From Nostoc sp. GT001 (GTDB taxonomy: Bacteria > Cyanobacteriota > Cyanobacteriia > Cyanobacteriales > Nostocaceae): a DNA stretch of 15,764 nucleotides. The notes below the pieces were generated by a model. The model was not told the DNA's origin. It searched no databases and saw nothing but the letters and a program-made list of their open reading frames with translations. This document shows positions 1 through 7,414 of this stretch, in pieces. The DNA lies in the NCBI RefSeq assembly GCF_030382115.1, contig NZ_JAUDRJ010000003.1:1332760-1348523 (forward strand), in the 5' to 3' direction. The stretch's first letter is position 1. Each line of letters opens with the position of its first letter. A program made the position numbers and the translations under genes.

Positions 1-989
1 TAAATTCTAATTTGGGGAATTTGCTCTAATTGTTGGAACAAATAAGCTGTTAATTCTGCTTCGTAGGCGTGAATTTTATCCATGCCGATACTGCTAAGAT
101 AATCTATTGCAGCACCAAGTGCGATCGCTTCTCCAATTGCAGGTGTACCAGCTTCAAATTTATGCGGTAATTCTGCGTATGTGGAATGGTCTAAATACAC
201 CTCTGCTATCATCTCACCACCACCAAAAAATGGTGGCATTGATTCTAACAATTGCAACTTGCCATACAGAAATCCTATCCCAGTAGGGGCGCACATTTTA
301 TGACCAGAAGCTACCAACCAATCACAATCTATTTTCTGTACATCAATGGGGTAGTGAGGAACACTTTGGCAAGCATCAACTAAAAATTTAGCACCATATT
401 TGTGAGCGATCGCACCAATTTCTTCCACTGGGTTAATGCAACCCAAAGTATTAGAAATATGCACCACCGACACCAACTTTGTTTTGTCGGAAATCAGCTT
501 TTTATACTGTGACAAATCAAAAGTCTCTTCAGGTGTCAGTTCCACGAATTTCAGTACTGCACCCGTTTTTTGTGCTACCAATTGCCAAGGCACAATATTA
601 CTGTGGTGTTCCATCACCGACAGAATAATCTCATCTCCCGGCTGCAAATTATTCATTCCCCAGCTGTAGGCTACTAGGTTAATCGCCTCAGTTGCGTTGC
701 GGGTGTAGACGATTTCCTGACGCGATGCAGCATTAATGAATTTGGCAACTTTATCTCTAGCGCCTTCATAAGCATCAGTAGCTTTAGCACTCAGGGAATG
801 GGCACCTCGATGCACGTTAGCATTATAGTGTTCGTAATAATCCCGCAGGGTATTTAACACCAACAAAGGCTTTTGCGATGTCGCAGCATTATCGAGATAA
901 ACCAAGGGTTTCTCATTGACTTCCTGATGCAATATCGGGAAGTCAGCGCGAACTTTATCAGCAAGGGTTTTGGTAGAGGTAAAAGTCAT
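1..989 (-). CDS. sufS: Cysteine desulfurase SufS, C-terminus cut off by the window edge
   Basis: PLP-dependent cysteine desulfurase that removes sulfur from L-cysteine and passes it as persulfide to the SufBCD scaffold. I translated it by hand from an ATG at 989, because no stop codon falls in the window. About 329 codons are present, against roughly 410-420 for the family. Visible landmarks are the N-terminal [11 protein letters not shown] stretch, [17 protein letters not shown], the [13 protein letters not shown] histidine motif, VDACQSVPH and the PLP-binding lysine in ASGHKMCAP (Lys231). The persulfide cysteine near the C-terminus lies in the missing part. The RGAHSLS form and the neighbours fit the type II SufS/CsdB class rather than IscS/NifS. 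The gene starts 14 bases after the sufD stop, so it is almost certainly the last gene of the sufBCDS operon. Confidence 0.96.
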   Translation of the reverse strand, partial: MTFTSTKTLADKVRADFPILHQEVNEKPLVYLDNAATSQKPLLVLNTLRDYYEHYNANVHRGAHSLSAKATDAYEGARDKVAKFINAASRQEIVYTRNATEAINLVAYSWGMNNLQPGDEIILSVMEHHSNIVPWQLVAQKTGAVLKFVELTPEETFDLSQYKKLISDKTKLVSVVHISNTLGCINPVEEIGAIAHKYGAKFLVDACQSVPHYPIDVQKIDCDWLVASGHKMCAPTGIGFLYGKLQLLESMPPFFGGGEMIAEVYLDHSTYAELPHKFEAGTPAIGEAIALGAAIDYLSSIGMDKIHAYEAELTAYLFQQLEQIPQIRI

Positions 990-1003
990 TGGTAGATTAG
1001 TTA

Positions 1004-2398
1004 TTACTCATTAGTCAGGGACTTGAGATTATTCACTGTGTTTAAAAGGATTTCTCGCAGAGAAGGAACTGGTATTTTGTTGATAACTTCAGCAGCGAAG
1101 GCGTTAATTAACAACTTCCGAGCATCGTTTTCATCAATTCCCCGACTTTGCAGATAGAATATTTCGTCATCTTCCAATTGGCTAACAGTAGCACCGTGAG
1201 CGCATTTGACATTATCCGCAGTAATTTCCAATTGGGGTTTGGTATCAACTCTGGCTTTAGATGATAGCAGCAAATTGCGATTCAACTGGGCTGCATTTGT
1301 TAACTGCGCTGGTTTGGGTACAAAAACTTTACCATTGAAGACTGCATGAGCGCGATCGCCTACAATACATTTATGCAATTGGTCACTTGTACCGTGGGGA
1401 TAGTTGAGTGCGATCGCACTGTGAGTATCAGACAACTGCTTACCAGAAATTATCGTCAAACCATTGAGAGTAGTTTGTGTCTGCTCACCAGTTTGCAAAA
1501 TTTCTAAATTGTGCCGTGACAACTTCGCACCTAAAGTTATGGCGTGACTTGTATATCGACTATCACGAGCTTGGATTACAGCAGTCTTACCTATATGAAA
1601 ATCGGCCAGATGTTCGCGTTGAATCCGAGTGTGATTTACCTGAGCATTCTCTCCCAGCCAAATTTCCGTTACTGCGTTAGTAAAGCCAACAAATTCTGGT
1701 GTGGTATTCTCTACAAAATCGCCTACAAGACCTGAAGGAGTTGTATACTCTTCAACTAAAGTAAGACTACTTCCAGCCTCAGCTACTACCAAACAACGCG
1801 GTAGAGAAAAAATTGAAGGTTCAGCCACAGTTACGAACTGTAAATGAATTGGCGTTTCCAGTTCCACATTTTTGGAAACCCACACTACCGCTACATCGTT
1901 TATGCCAGCAGTATTGAGCGCGGTAAATACTTCCTGCGCTCCTTCTGTTTGAGCTAAATACTGTTTTAAATGCTCACGATTATCCGCAGACAAGCTAGCT
2001 AAATTACTCACCTTAACGCCAGGTGGTAAGTTGGCAATTGCAGATAAAGCAGGTGCAAATTTGCCATTAACAAACACTAAACGACTTTTTAGGGCTTCTG
2101 GCAGCGATAAAGGTGTACCCTCTGCATTGGATATCTCGCCTGGCTGAAAATTAAATTGAATTTGCCGCAAAGACGACAAATCAGTAAATCGCCATTCTTC
2201 CTCGCGGGTGGTGGGAATAGTCGAGTGGCGTACCCAATTTGCAGCACTTTGGCGTAATTCCTGCAACCAACCTTCTGTTTTAGTTGCTGTTACTTGATTT
2301 AACAACCCAGTCAGATAATCATCTCTATCTAGCAGAGTTGATGTCAAACTGACTACATTGGAATTAGGAATAGGACTAGGAGATACTTGAATACTCAT
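1004..2398 (-). CDS. sufD: Fe-S cluster assembly protein SufD
   Basis: Scaffold subunit of the SufBC2D complex and a paralogue of SufB. It forms the heterodimer on which the nascent cluster is built and contributes to iron acquisition in characterised systems. The protein has 464 residues, a normal length. It has an N-terminal helical region with [13 protein letters not shown] (residues 63-75, typical of SufD), a central beta-helix region, and the conserved C-terminal core [23 protein letters not shown] (about 398-420), which holds Cys399 and His401. The His corresponds to the functionally important histidine of E. coli SufD. The ATG overlaps the sufC stop as TAATG (one shared base), which implies translational coupling. 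It ends in two in-frame TAA codons (1006-1004 and 1003-1001), just before sufS. Confidence 0.97.
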   Translation of the reverse strand: MSIQVSPSPIPNSNVVSLTSTLLDRDDYLTGLLNQVTATKTEGWLQELRQSAANWVRHSTIPTTREEEWRFTDLSSLRQIQFNFQPGEISNAEGTPLSLPEALKSRLVFVNGKFAPALSAIANLPPGVKVSNLASLSADNREHLKQYLAQTEGAQEVFTALNTAGINDVAVVWVSKNVELETPIHLQFVTVAEPSIFSLPRCLVVAEAGSSLTLVEEYTTPSGLVGDFVENTTPEFVGFTNAVTEIWLGENAQVNHTRIQREHLADFHIGKTAVIQARDSRYTSHAITLGAKLSRHNLEILQTGEQTQTTLNGLTIISGKQLSDTHSAIALNYPHGTSDQLHKCIVGDRAHAVFNGKVFVPKPAQLTNAAQLNRNLLLSSKARVDTKPQLEITADNVKCAHGATVSQLEDDEIFYLQSRGIDENDARKLLINAFAAEVINKIPVPSLREILLNTVNNLKSLTNE

Positions 2399-3189
2399 TA
2401 CACACCCACCTCAGCAGCTGCAAATTCTGCCAGCACCCAGTCATAACCGCGAGACTCTAATTCCAGCGCCAGTTCCTTACCACCACTAGTAATAATCTGT
2501 CCTTGTGCCATCACATGGACAAAATCAGGCACAATATAATCGAGTAATCGTTGATAGTGAGTAATCAAAATTGTCGAATTGTCTGGACTTGCCAATTGAT
2601 TTACCCCATTCGCCACAATTCTGAGCGCATCAATATCCAAACCCGAATCAGTCTCATCCAAAATTCCTAACTTTGGTTCCAGCAGCGCCATTTGCAGAAT
2701 TTCATTCCGCTTCTTCTCACCACCAGAAAACCCTTCATTCAAACTCCGACTGAGAAAACTGGCATTCATCTTCACCACATCCAGCTTTTCCTCAATCAAA
2801 TCGTCAAAATCAAAAGCGTCTATTTCCTCTAAACCTTGCGCCTTGCGACGAGAATTGTACGCCACCCGCAAGAAATCCAAATTGCTCACACCCGGAATTT
2901 CTAACGGATACTGAAACGCCAAAAATACACCACTTCTAGCGCGTTCTTCCGGCTCCAACTCCAGTAAATTCTGCCCCTGAAAAATTACCTCACCGCCAGT
3001 CACCTCATACGCCGGATGCCCAGCCAACACCTTAGAAAAAGTACTCTTACCAGAACCATTCGGCCCCATGATCGCATGAATTTCACCCGATCGCACATCC
3101 AGATTCACACCCTTCAGAATCGGTGTTCCATCAACATTAGCCGTCAGATTCCTAACTGACAGCACAACTTCACTATTTTCAATAATCAT
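2398..3189 (-). CDS. sufC: Fe-S assembly ATPase SufC
   Basis: ABC-type ATPase of the SufBC2D complex; ATP hydrolysis drives the rearrangement of SufB/SufD needed for cluster assembly. It is soluble, not a transporter. Counted from the ATG at 3189 (263 residues), it has Walker A GPNGSGKS (42-49), the Q-loop region [12 protein letters not shown] (89-100), the SufC-type signature FSGGEKKR (154-161), Walker B with [12 protein letters not shown] (174-185, Glu179) and switch His211. The frame stays open to an ATG at 3234, but the extra 15 residues ([15 protein letters not shown]) are only the translation of a CGCAGAG genomic repeat. The 263-residue form matches the usual length near 260 and has a purine-rich GAAGGGAGAAG just before its ATG. 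I therefore prefer the inner start. Confidence 0.96.
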   Translation of the reverse strand: MIIENSEVVLSVRNLTANVDGTPILKGVNLDVRSGEIHAIMGPNGSGKSTFSKVLAGHPAYEVTGGEVIFQGQNLLELEPEERARSGVFLAFQYPLEIPGVSNLDFLRVAYNSRRKAQGLEEIDAFDFDDLIEEKLDVVKMNASFLSRSLNEGFSGGEKKRNEILQMALLEPKLGILDETDSGLDIDALRIVANGVNQLASPDNSTILITHYQRLLDYIVPDFVHVMAQGQIITSGGKELALELESRGYDWVLAEFAAAEVGV

Positions 3190-3202
3190 CTTCTCTCCCT
3201 TC

Positions 3203-3225
3203 TCTGCGCTCTCTGCGCCTCTGCG
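3203..3225 (-). repeat. CGCAGAG genomic repeat in the sufB-sufC gap
   Basis: Three copies of the 7-mer CTCTGCG (CGCAGAG on the minus strand) start at 3203, 3211 and 3219, an 8-base period. From memory, this GGCGCAGAG-type string is a very abundant intergenic repeat in Nostoc-like genomes. It ends 13 bases before the preferred sufC ATG, and the bases between supply a purine-rich ribosome site. Confidence 0.75.
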
Positions 3226-3242
3226 GTTCGTCATTCTTCCAA

Positions 3243-3281
3243 AAGATAAACACAGAACGCCGATGTATCTGTGTTTATCTT
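3243..3281 (-). other. Perfect 14-bp inverted repeat between sufB and sufC
   Basis: AAGATAAACACAGA (3243-3256) is exactly complementary to TCTGTGTTTATCTT (3268-3281), with an 11-base loop. It begins two bases after the sufB stop codon. On the minus-strand mRNA it is followed by only about four U residues and then GGAAG. A strong terminator is therefore unlikely; a partial terminator or an mRNA 3' stabiliser that sets the SufB:SufC ratio is possible. The role is inferred. Confidence 0.8.
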
Positions 3282-3283
3282 AT

Positions 3284-4723
3284 TTATCCAACACTGCCTT
3301 CCAACTTCAAACTCAACAACTTATCAGCTTCCACAGCAAACTCCATCGGTAGCTGATTAAAAACATCCTTACAGAAGCCGCTAACCATCATCGAAATGGC
3401 ATCTTCTGCTGAAATACCCCGTTGAGCAAAGTAGAAAAGTTGATCTTCCCCAATCTTAGAAGTAGAAGCTTCATGCTCCACCTTCCCAGTATTATTTTGC
3501 ACCTGGATATAAGGGAAAGTATTAGCATGGGCATTATCCCCAATCAGCATCGAGTCGCACTGGGAATAATTTCTCGCGCCTTTAGCCGTCGGATTAACTT
3601 TCACTAAACCCCGATAGCTATTACTAGAATTACCTGCGGAGATTCCTTTAGAAATAATTGTACTGCGGGTATTTTTACCTACGTGAATCATCTTTGTACC
3701 CGTATCGGCTTGCTGCATATTATTTGTCAGCGCCACCGAGTAAAACTCACCTACAGAGTTATCACCCACCAAAACACAGCTAGGATATTTCCAAGTAATT
3801 GCCGAACCTGTTTCTACTTGAGTCCAGGAAATCTTGGAATTTACGCCCTGACACAAACCGCGCTTGGTGACAAAGTTGTAAATACCGCCTTTACCGTTAG
3901 CATCTCCCGCGTACCAGTTTTGGACGGTGGAGTATTTAATTTCGGCGTTGTCGAGGGCGACGAGTTCCACAACGGCGGCGTGCAGCTGGTTGCTGTCATA
4001 CATCGGTGCGGTGCAACCTTCGAGGTAAGAAACATAACTACCTTCTTCGGCGACAATCAAAGTCCGCTCAAATTGCCCCGTATCACCAGAGTTGATGCGG
4101 AAGTAGGTAGACAGTTCCATTGGGCATTTCACGCCTTTAGGAATGTAGACAAAAGAACCATCGCTAAATACGGCGGCGTTCAAGGCGGCAAAATAATTGT
4201 CAGCGATGGGAACAACGCTACCCAAATATTTTTTGATTAATTCTGGGTGTTCTTGCAACGCTTCCGAAAACGAGCAGAAAATAACGCCATCTTCCGCTAG
4301 CTTTTCTTTAAATGTAGTGGCGACAGAAACGCTATCGAAAATTGCATCAACGGCGACATTTGCCAGTCGCTTCTGTTCAGATAGGGAAATGCCTAGTTTC
4401 TCAAAGGTTTCTAAAAGGGTTGGATCAACTTCATCCAGACTGTTGAGTTTTTCTTTCTTGCGTTTCGGCGCTGAGTAGTAAATGATATCCTGATAATTTA
4501 TGGGCGGATACTTGACATTCGGCCAAGTTGGTTCCGTCATTTTTTGCCACTGGCGATAAGCTCTGAGGCGAAAGTCCAGCATGAACTGCGGCTCGTTCTT
4601 CTTAGAAGAGATCAAGCGGATAACGTCCTCGTCTAGTCCACGCGGAATAGTGTCGGCTTCAATATCTGTAATAAAGCCGTACTTGTAGGGTTGGTTGACT
4701 AAGGTTTTGACAGTGGCACTCAT
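3284..4723 (-). CDS. sufB: Fe-S cluster assembly scaffold SufB
   Basis: Core scaffold subunit of SufBC2D. It accepts sulfur from SufS (through SufE where present) and builds the cluster at the SufB-SufD interface. It has 479 residues, the usual cyanobacterial length. Conserved parts are the N-terminal [16 protein letters not shown] (44-59), [19 protein letters not shown] (191-209), [17 protein letters not shown] (227-243), and the C-terminal core [14 protein letters not shown] (383-396), where Cys389 matches the essential sulfur-accepting cysteine of the family. [21 protein letters not shown] (416-436) follows. The gene is uninterrupted: no intein is present, although SufB is a common intein host. 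It is first in the operon. The upstream region holds two SufR operators, and its stop codon is followed two bases later by a perfect hairpin. Confidence 0.98.
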   Translation of the reverse strand: MSATVKTLVNQPYKYGFITDIEADTIPRGLDEDVIRLISSKKNEPQFMLDFRLRAYRQWQKMTEPTWPNVKYPPINYQDIIYYSAPKRKKEKLNSLDEVDPTLLETFEKLGISLSEQKRLANVAVDAIFDSVSVATTFKEKLAEDGVIFCSFSEALQEHPELIKKYLGSVVPIADNYFAALNAAVFSDGSFVYIPKGVKCPMELSTYFRINSGDTGQFERTLIVAEEGSYVSYLEGCTAPMYDSNQLHAAVVELVALDNAEIKYSTVQNWYAGDANGKGGIYNFVTKRGLCQGVNSKISWTQVETGSAITWKYPSCVLVGDNSVGEFYSVALTNNMQQADTGTKMIHVGKNTRSTIISKGISAGNSSNSYRGLVKVNPTAKGARNYSQCDSMLIGDNAHANTFPYIQVQNNTGKVEHEASTSKIGEDQLFYFAQRGISAEDAISMMVSGFCKDVFNQLPMEFAVEADKLLSLKLEGSVG

Positions 4724-4757
4724 CAGTAATAATCTCTCGTGTTCGGAACTCTTTTAG

Positions 4758-4796
4758 GATGGGAGACGGGCTGCGGCTAACCGATTCCCATCTCCC
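4758..4796 (-). other. Inverted repeat in the sufB leader
   Basis: GATGGGA (4758-4764) is complementary to TCCCATC (4786-4792). An alternative pairing joins GGGAGA (4761-4766) to TCTCCC (4791-4796). The two arms carry related sequences (GATGGGAGACGGG against AACGGGAGATGGG on the opposite strand), so two overlapping hairpins are possible. It lies 35-73 bases upstream of the sufB ATG and would be in the 5' leader if transcription starts near the SufR sites. No function is known. Confidence 0.45.
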
Positions 4797-4821
4797 GTTA
4801 CGGAATGGTTACACGCCTGCT

Positions 4822-4827
4822 AGAATA
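4822..4827 (-). promoter_or_regulatory. Candidate -10 element of the suf operon promoter
   Basis: TATTCT on the minus strand, about 16 bases beyond the first SufR site in the direction of sufB. With this -10, the usual -35 position falls inside the operator, which would fit repression by SufR. There is no good -35 match, so this is tentative. Confidence 0.3.
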
Positions 4828-4840
4828 GTGGTGGAGAGTA

Positions 4841-4860
4841 AAACAACAGCTATGTTGTTT
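4841..4860. promoter_or_regulatory. SufR operator 1
   Basis: A near-perfect palindrome with 7-base arms, AAACAAC and GTTGTTT, separated by the six bases AGCTAT. It contains the CAAC-N6-GTTG form known as the high-affinity SufR site in cyanobacteria. It lies in the divergent sufB/sufR gap, nearer to sufB. Confidence 0.85.
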
Positions 4861-4887
4861 AATCTATCTTAATTTTACGCTAAATTA

Positions 4888-4903
4888 ACAACAACAATGT
4901 TGT
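4888..4903. promoter_or_regulatory. SufR operator 2
   Basis: ACAAC (4888-4892), six bases AACAAT, then GTTGT (4899-4903): a second exact CAAC-N6-GTTG site. Its centre is 45 bp from that of operator 1, and it lies nearer the sufR start. That position suits autorepression of sufR or cooperative control of both promoters. Confidence 0.82.
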
Positions 4904-4933
4904 CAAAGTCAAATTTTCAAATAAATTTTTGGG

Positions 4934-4948
4934 ACGTTCGCTGAACGT
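4934..4948 (+). other. Small inverted repeat just upstream of sufR
   Basis: ACGTTC-GCT-GAACGT, a perfect 6-bp stem with a 3-base loop, ending 10 bases before the first possible sufR ATG. Its sequence resembles the GGGACGTTCGC-type dispersed repeats of Nostoc genomes. It occupies the place where a ribosome site would be expected. Confidence 0.5.
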
Positions 4949-4964
4949 TTCGCACCAAATGAAG

Positions 4965-5648
4965 ATGGCGACTACCCACCAGTCCTCAACCAAGCAAGAT
5001 ATTCTTGAGTATCTGCACAAACACGAAAAAGCAACGGCTTTGGAGCTAGCTGAAGTTTTAGACGTTACCCCCCAAGCGATTCGTCGCCATCTTAAAGATT
5101 TGGAGACGGAAGGGCTAGTTTTGTATTCTACATCAGTGCAGGCGGCGGGGATGGGGCGGCCGCAGCACCTTTATGAATTGAGTCGTCAAGGACGCGATCG
5201 CTTGCATCGAACAATGAGCGATCGCTTTGGTGATGCAAGCGGAAATTTTGCGGTTTCGCTGCTAGACACCTTAGCCGAAACGGTAGGACACGACCAATTT
5301 AAATCGATTTTAGAGAAACAGTGGCAGCGCAAAGCTAAAGAATACCGTGATCGCGTGGGTAACGGTTCACTGCGAGAACGTGTAGCCAACTTAGTAGAGT
5401 TAAGAAAAGCGGAAGGCTTCATGGCGGAGTATCACGCTGTTGATGTGAATGACTCCTTTGAGTGCGATCGCTTTATCTTAATGGAGCATAACTGTGCAAT
5501 TTCTAACGTTGCCGAATCTTTTCCGAGTATCTGTGGCCACGAACTAGAAATGTTTGCTGCTGTATTACCAGATTGTACCGTAGAACGCACCCACTGGATT
5601 ATTGATGGCGAACACCGTTGTGGCTATTTAGTACAAATTCGTCAGTAA
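4965..5648 (+). CDS. sufR: Fe-S-responsive transcriptional repressor SufR
   Basis: DeoR/ArsR-like winged-helix repressor of the suf operon that binds a 4Fe-4S cluster. The holo form represses sufBCDS, and cluster loss relieves repression. The N-terminal helix-turn-helix is clear (TKQDILEYLHKHEKATALELAEVLDVTPQAIRRHLKDLE), followed by the wing GMGRPQHLYELSRQGRDR. Near the C-terminus four cysteines are spaced exactly C-X12-C-X13-C-X14-C (Cys177, 190, 204 and 219 from this start), the published SufR cluster motif, with one more cysteine at 167. The ATG at 4965 gives MATTHQSSTKQD. An ATG six bases upstream (4959) and a TTG at 4929 are also in frame, and none has a strong ribosome site. Divergence from sufB across two CAAC-N6-GTTG sites confirms the identity. 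Confidence 0.96.
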   Translation: MATTHQSSTKQDILEYLHKHEKATALELAEVLDVTPQAIRRHLKDLETEGLVLYSTSVQAAGMGRPQHLYELSRQGRDRLHRTMSDRFGDASGNFAVSLLDTLAETVGHDQFKSILEKQWQRKAKEYRDRVGNGSLRERVANLVELRKAEGFMAEYHAVDVNDSFECDRFILMEHNCAISNVAESFPSICGHELEMFAAVLPDCTVERTHWIIDGEHRCGYLVQIRQ

Positions 5649-5691
5649 AATTATCATAGATAAACTTGGTTTACATCTAGCCCTGGTAATG

Positions 5692-5722
5692 GATAATAGC
5701 TGAATAGCAACTACCTATTATC
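5692..5722 (+). other. 8-bp inverted repeat downstream of sufR
   Basis: GATAATAG (5692-5699) is complementary to CTATTATC (5715-5722), with a 15-base loop. It lies between the sufR stop and the next gene. No U-run follows, so it is a weak terminator candidate at best; it could instead be an operator for the small gene at 5752. Confidence 0.35.
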
Positions 5723-5751
5723 AATAATCAACTAAGTTTGAGATAGCATTT

Positions 5752-6012
5752 ATGGATGTACCACCACAGCAACCATCAGCACAATTTTTAACCCTGGAAG
5801 ACTCAGCAAAAGTAGATGCAGCATTGTTATCTTCCCCAGAAAAGTTTTTAACAAGATTGACAATTTCATCACTGAAGCTTTTGAAGCATATTGCCCAAGA
5901 GTACGGTGTTGCTATTGAAGATTTGACAACACAGCAAGTAATTGCCTGGTTTGAAAAAGATGGCAAAATTAGACGTGAACAGGGCATTGAAGGTTCATAT
6001 CTAAAATGGTAA
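5752..6012 (+). CDS. Small unrecognised protein downstream of sufR
   Basis: An 86-residue protein that I cannot assign to a named family. It has a Pro/Gln-rich start (MDVPPQQPSAQ), then a predicted mostly helical body: VDAALLSSPEKFLTRLTISS, LKLLKHIAQEYGVAIEDL and TTQQVIAWFEKDGKI, ending YLKW. There is no signal peptide, membrane segment, cysteine or obvious catalytic motif. The pattern recalls small, soluble, conserved cyanobacterial proteins. It is co-oriented with sufR and begins 103 bases after it. A short inverted repeat lies between them and a good terminator closes the unit at 6060-6080, so it could be co-transcribed with sufR or have its own promoter. Codon use and frame integrity suggest a real gene. 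Any role in Fe-S metabolism would be guesswork from position. Confidence 0.8.
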   Translation: MDVPPQQPSAQFLTLEDSAKVDAALLSSPEKFLTRLTISSLKLLKHIAQEYGVAIEDLTTQQVIAWFEKDGKIRREQGIEGSYLKW

Positions 6013-6053
6013 TTTGCGGTAATACTTTACAAATGCCCGCCTTAAATATAAAC

Positions 6054-6083
6054 AAAAAACACCTTGAAAAAGGTGCTTTTATT
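6054..6083. terminator. Bidirectional hairpin terminator
   Basis: CACCTT-GAAA-AAGGTG (6060-6075), a perfect 6-bp stem on a GAAA tetraloop. CTTTTATTT follows it on the plus strand. On the minus strand six T follow the stem (the A-run 6054-6059). It lies between converging genes (5752-6012 plus and 6120-6752 minus), where a shared terminator is expected. Confidence 0.85.
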
Positions 6084-6119
6084 TAAAAATAAATAACATT
6101 TGATTTGTCAAACAATTAT

Positions 6120-6752
6120 TTAAGCATTGTAATTGTTAGTCCGAGGACTACGAGCGCCAGTTACGGCTCCAATCATTGAGGCTATTAAACCCAACAAAGA
6201 ACCAAACACAAACCACCACAATCCCGAACGTATATTAGCTGCCGTTTCACGAGCTTGTTGGGCACTTATATTTGCTTGTGGTACATTAACACCACCTTGC
6301 TGTTGTACTTGGTTTATAACTTCCCCTGCGTTAGAAGCAGCAACACCGAAAGCACCAGATACTCCACTTGCTAAAAGCCATGAGCTAACTGCCAAAGTCG
6401 TTGCCCAAAGAATTGCGCCGTTCAGAAGAGCTGTATTGCGGTTCATCGGCCCACAAGCACGGGCTGTAACCCAACCACCAGTAAATAGGGAAATTAGTAA
6501 AGCGATAGTTGACCAAAGCCCCGCATTACCCGCAGCGTTAGGAGCAATTGTTCTAGGTGCCCCTGAACCTGCAACTGTGCCTGCCGCAACCGCAGCAATG
6601 ATAGAACTCAAAATTAATTGTGTAGCCAAAGAAACCAACAAACCAGCAATAATTGGCCCCCAGCGAACACGGTCGTGATATTCGGCTACTCGACCTGCTA
6701 CCACAGTATCAGTAGATATAACGTCATTGCCTGTCCGATTTACGTATGACAT
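6120..6752 (-). CDS. Four-helix membrane protein of unknown function
   Basis: A 210-residue integral membrane protein with four predicted transmembrane segments: about 32-57 (GPIIAGLLVSLATQLILSS), 78-100 (WSTIALLISLFTGGWVTARA), 109-131 (LLNGAILWATTLAVSSWLL) and 177-200 (GLWWFVFGSLLGLIASMIGA). The sequence DRVRWGPIIAGLLVSLATQLIL followed by a GGW helix recalls a widespread uncharacterised bacterial family of small Gly/Ala-rich membrane proteins. A hydrophilic Gln/Asn-rich segment (143-172) between helices 3 and 4 is probably extramembrane. The start is supported by GGAGAA at 6766-6761, eight bases before the ATG. It lies downstream of the YbjQ-like gene on the same strand, but 335 bases separate them, so they are probably separate units. 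Function is unknown. Confidence 0.85.
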   Translation of the reverse strand: MSYVNRTGNDVISTDTVVAGRVAEYHDRVRWGPIIAGLLVSLATQLILSSIIAAVAAGTVAGSGAPRTIAPNAAGNAGLWSTIALLISLFTGGWVTARACGPMNRNTALLNGAILWATTLAVSSWLLASGVSGAFGVAASNAGEVINQVQQQGGVNVPQANISAQQARETAANIRSGLWWFVFGSLLGLIASMIGAVTGARSPRTNNYNA

Positions 6753-7087
6753 CGCTTATGTTCTCCAGTGCTGTTTCAGCAAAATTCCTACTCAGGTATA
6801 TTCATCTTTATGCTTCAAATTAAATAACTAAATGTTCTGTTTTAATCTCTATCGATAGAAAGATTTAATAGGTCTATCTTTAGCTAGAAAAAACAAACTT
6901 CATTTAACAACTTTTAATATAATTTAGTGTTTATTTATGTATTTTTTCTAAAATTTCCATCTAAAAACTCTTAACTTAAAATATAACTATTATCTAGCTA
7001 TCAGAAACCAGCTTTAACGATGTATGCCATTAGACTTAATCTAACTAAAGCTTTGTAATGAATGTCAAAAGTAAAAATCATCAAAAA
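6753..7087. other. Gap upstream of the membrane-protein gene, AT-rich
   Basis: 335 AT-rich bases with no convincing gene. The gap holds the ribosome site of the membrane protein (6761-6766) and a perfect 12-bp palindrome, TCTATCGATAGA (6848-6859), flanked by AATC and GATT that can extend the pairing across a bulge. The palindrome is a possible operator or part of the leader. No tRNA or riboswitch is recognised, and no terminator hairpin is evident for the gene ending at 7088. Confidence 0.5.
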
Positions 7088-7414
7088 CTAACGCATCCTC
7101 ACAGCAGTGCCTGTGGCAGTAATCAGCAAAAGAACTCCTGACTGGTCAAGATTGATTGTGCCAGTATCAATTTCAATCCCAATTACAGCATTTGCTCCTA
7201 AACGTTGGGCGCGTTGTTCTAATTCTTCTAGTGCCTTGCGTTGACCCTGCTCAAATAGACGCTCATAGCTACCAGTGCGTCCACCGATAATATCTCGAAT
7301 CCCAGCCAAAAAATCTCGTAAGAAATTGCTGCCGTAGACTACTTCTGCTGTCACAATGCCTAAATATGACTCAATTACAGCTCCTTGAATTACATCAGTG
7401 GTAGTTATAATCAT
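7088..7414 (-). CDS. YbjQ/UPF0145 family protein
   Basis: A 108-residue protein matching the YbjQ (UPF0145, putative heavy-metal-binding) family across its length. It begins MIITTTDVIQGAVIESYLGIVTAEVVYGSNF, continues with FLAGIRDIIGGRTGSYERLF and a helix rich in Glu/Arg (QGQRKALEELEQRAQRLGANAV), then VIGIEIDTGTI and a final beta-strand. These proteins form small oligomeric rings; metal binding was proposed for the family, but no cysteine is present here and the cellular role is unknown. Start choice is strong: a full AGGAGGT (7427-7421) lies six bases before the ATG. A well-placed candidate NtcA-type promoter is found upstream (7457-7500). Confidence 0.93.
   Translation of the reverse strand: MIITTTDVIQGAVIESYLGIVTAEVVYGSNFLRDFLAGIRDIIGGRTGSYERLFEQGQRKALEELEQRAQRLGANAVIGIEIDTGTINLDQSGVLLLITATGTAVRMR

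Noticed and set aside
436..669. 77-codon plus-strand frame inside sufS
   Set aside because: Antisense to conserved SufS sequence and without its own ribosome site.
3243..3281. Intrinsic terminator ending sufB transcription
   Set aside because: The stem is strong but only about four U follow before GGAAG, and the downstream genes of the operon need read-through; listed as a hairpin instead.
3683..4240. 185-codon open frame on the plus strand inside sufB
   Set aside because: It lies entirely antisense to conserved sufB codons and its translation has no recognisable domain; it is a shadow frame.
3284..4723. Possible intein in sufB
   Set aside because: SufB is a frequent intein host, but this frame has the normal length and continuous conserved motifs.
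6021..6033. NtcA-like GTA...TAC near 6020
   Set aside because: The spacer between GTA and TAC is six bases, not eight, and it lies just before a terminator.
6133..6678. 181-codon plus-strand frame opposite the membrane-protein gene
   Set aside because: The minus-strand protein has four clear hydrophobic helices and a ribosome site. The plus-strand translation is Pro/Ala/Thr-rich and typical of an antisense shadow.
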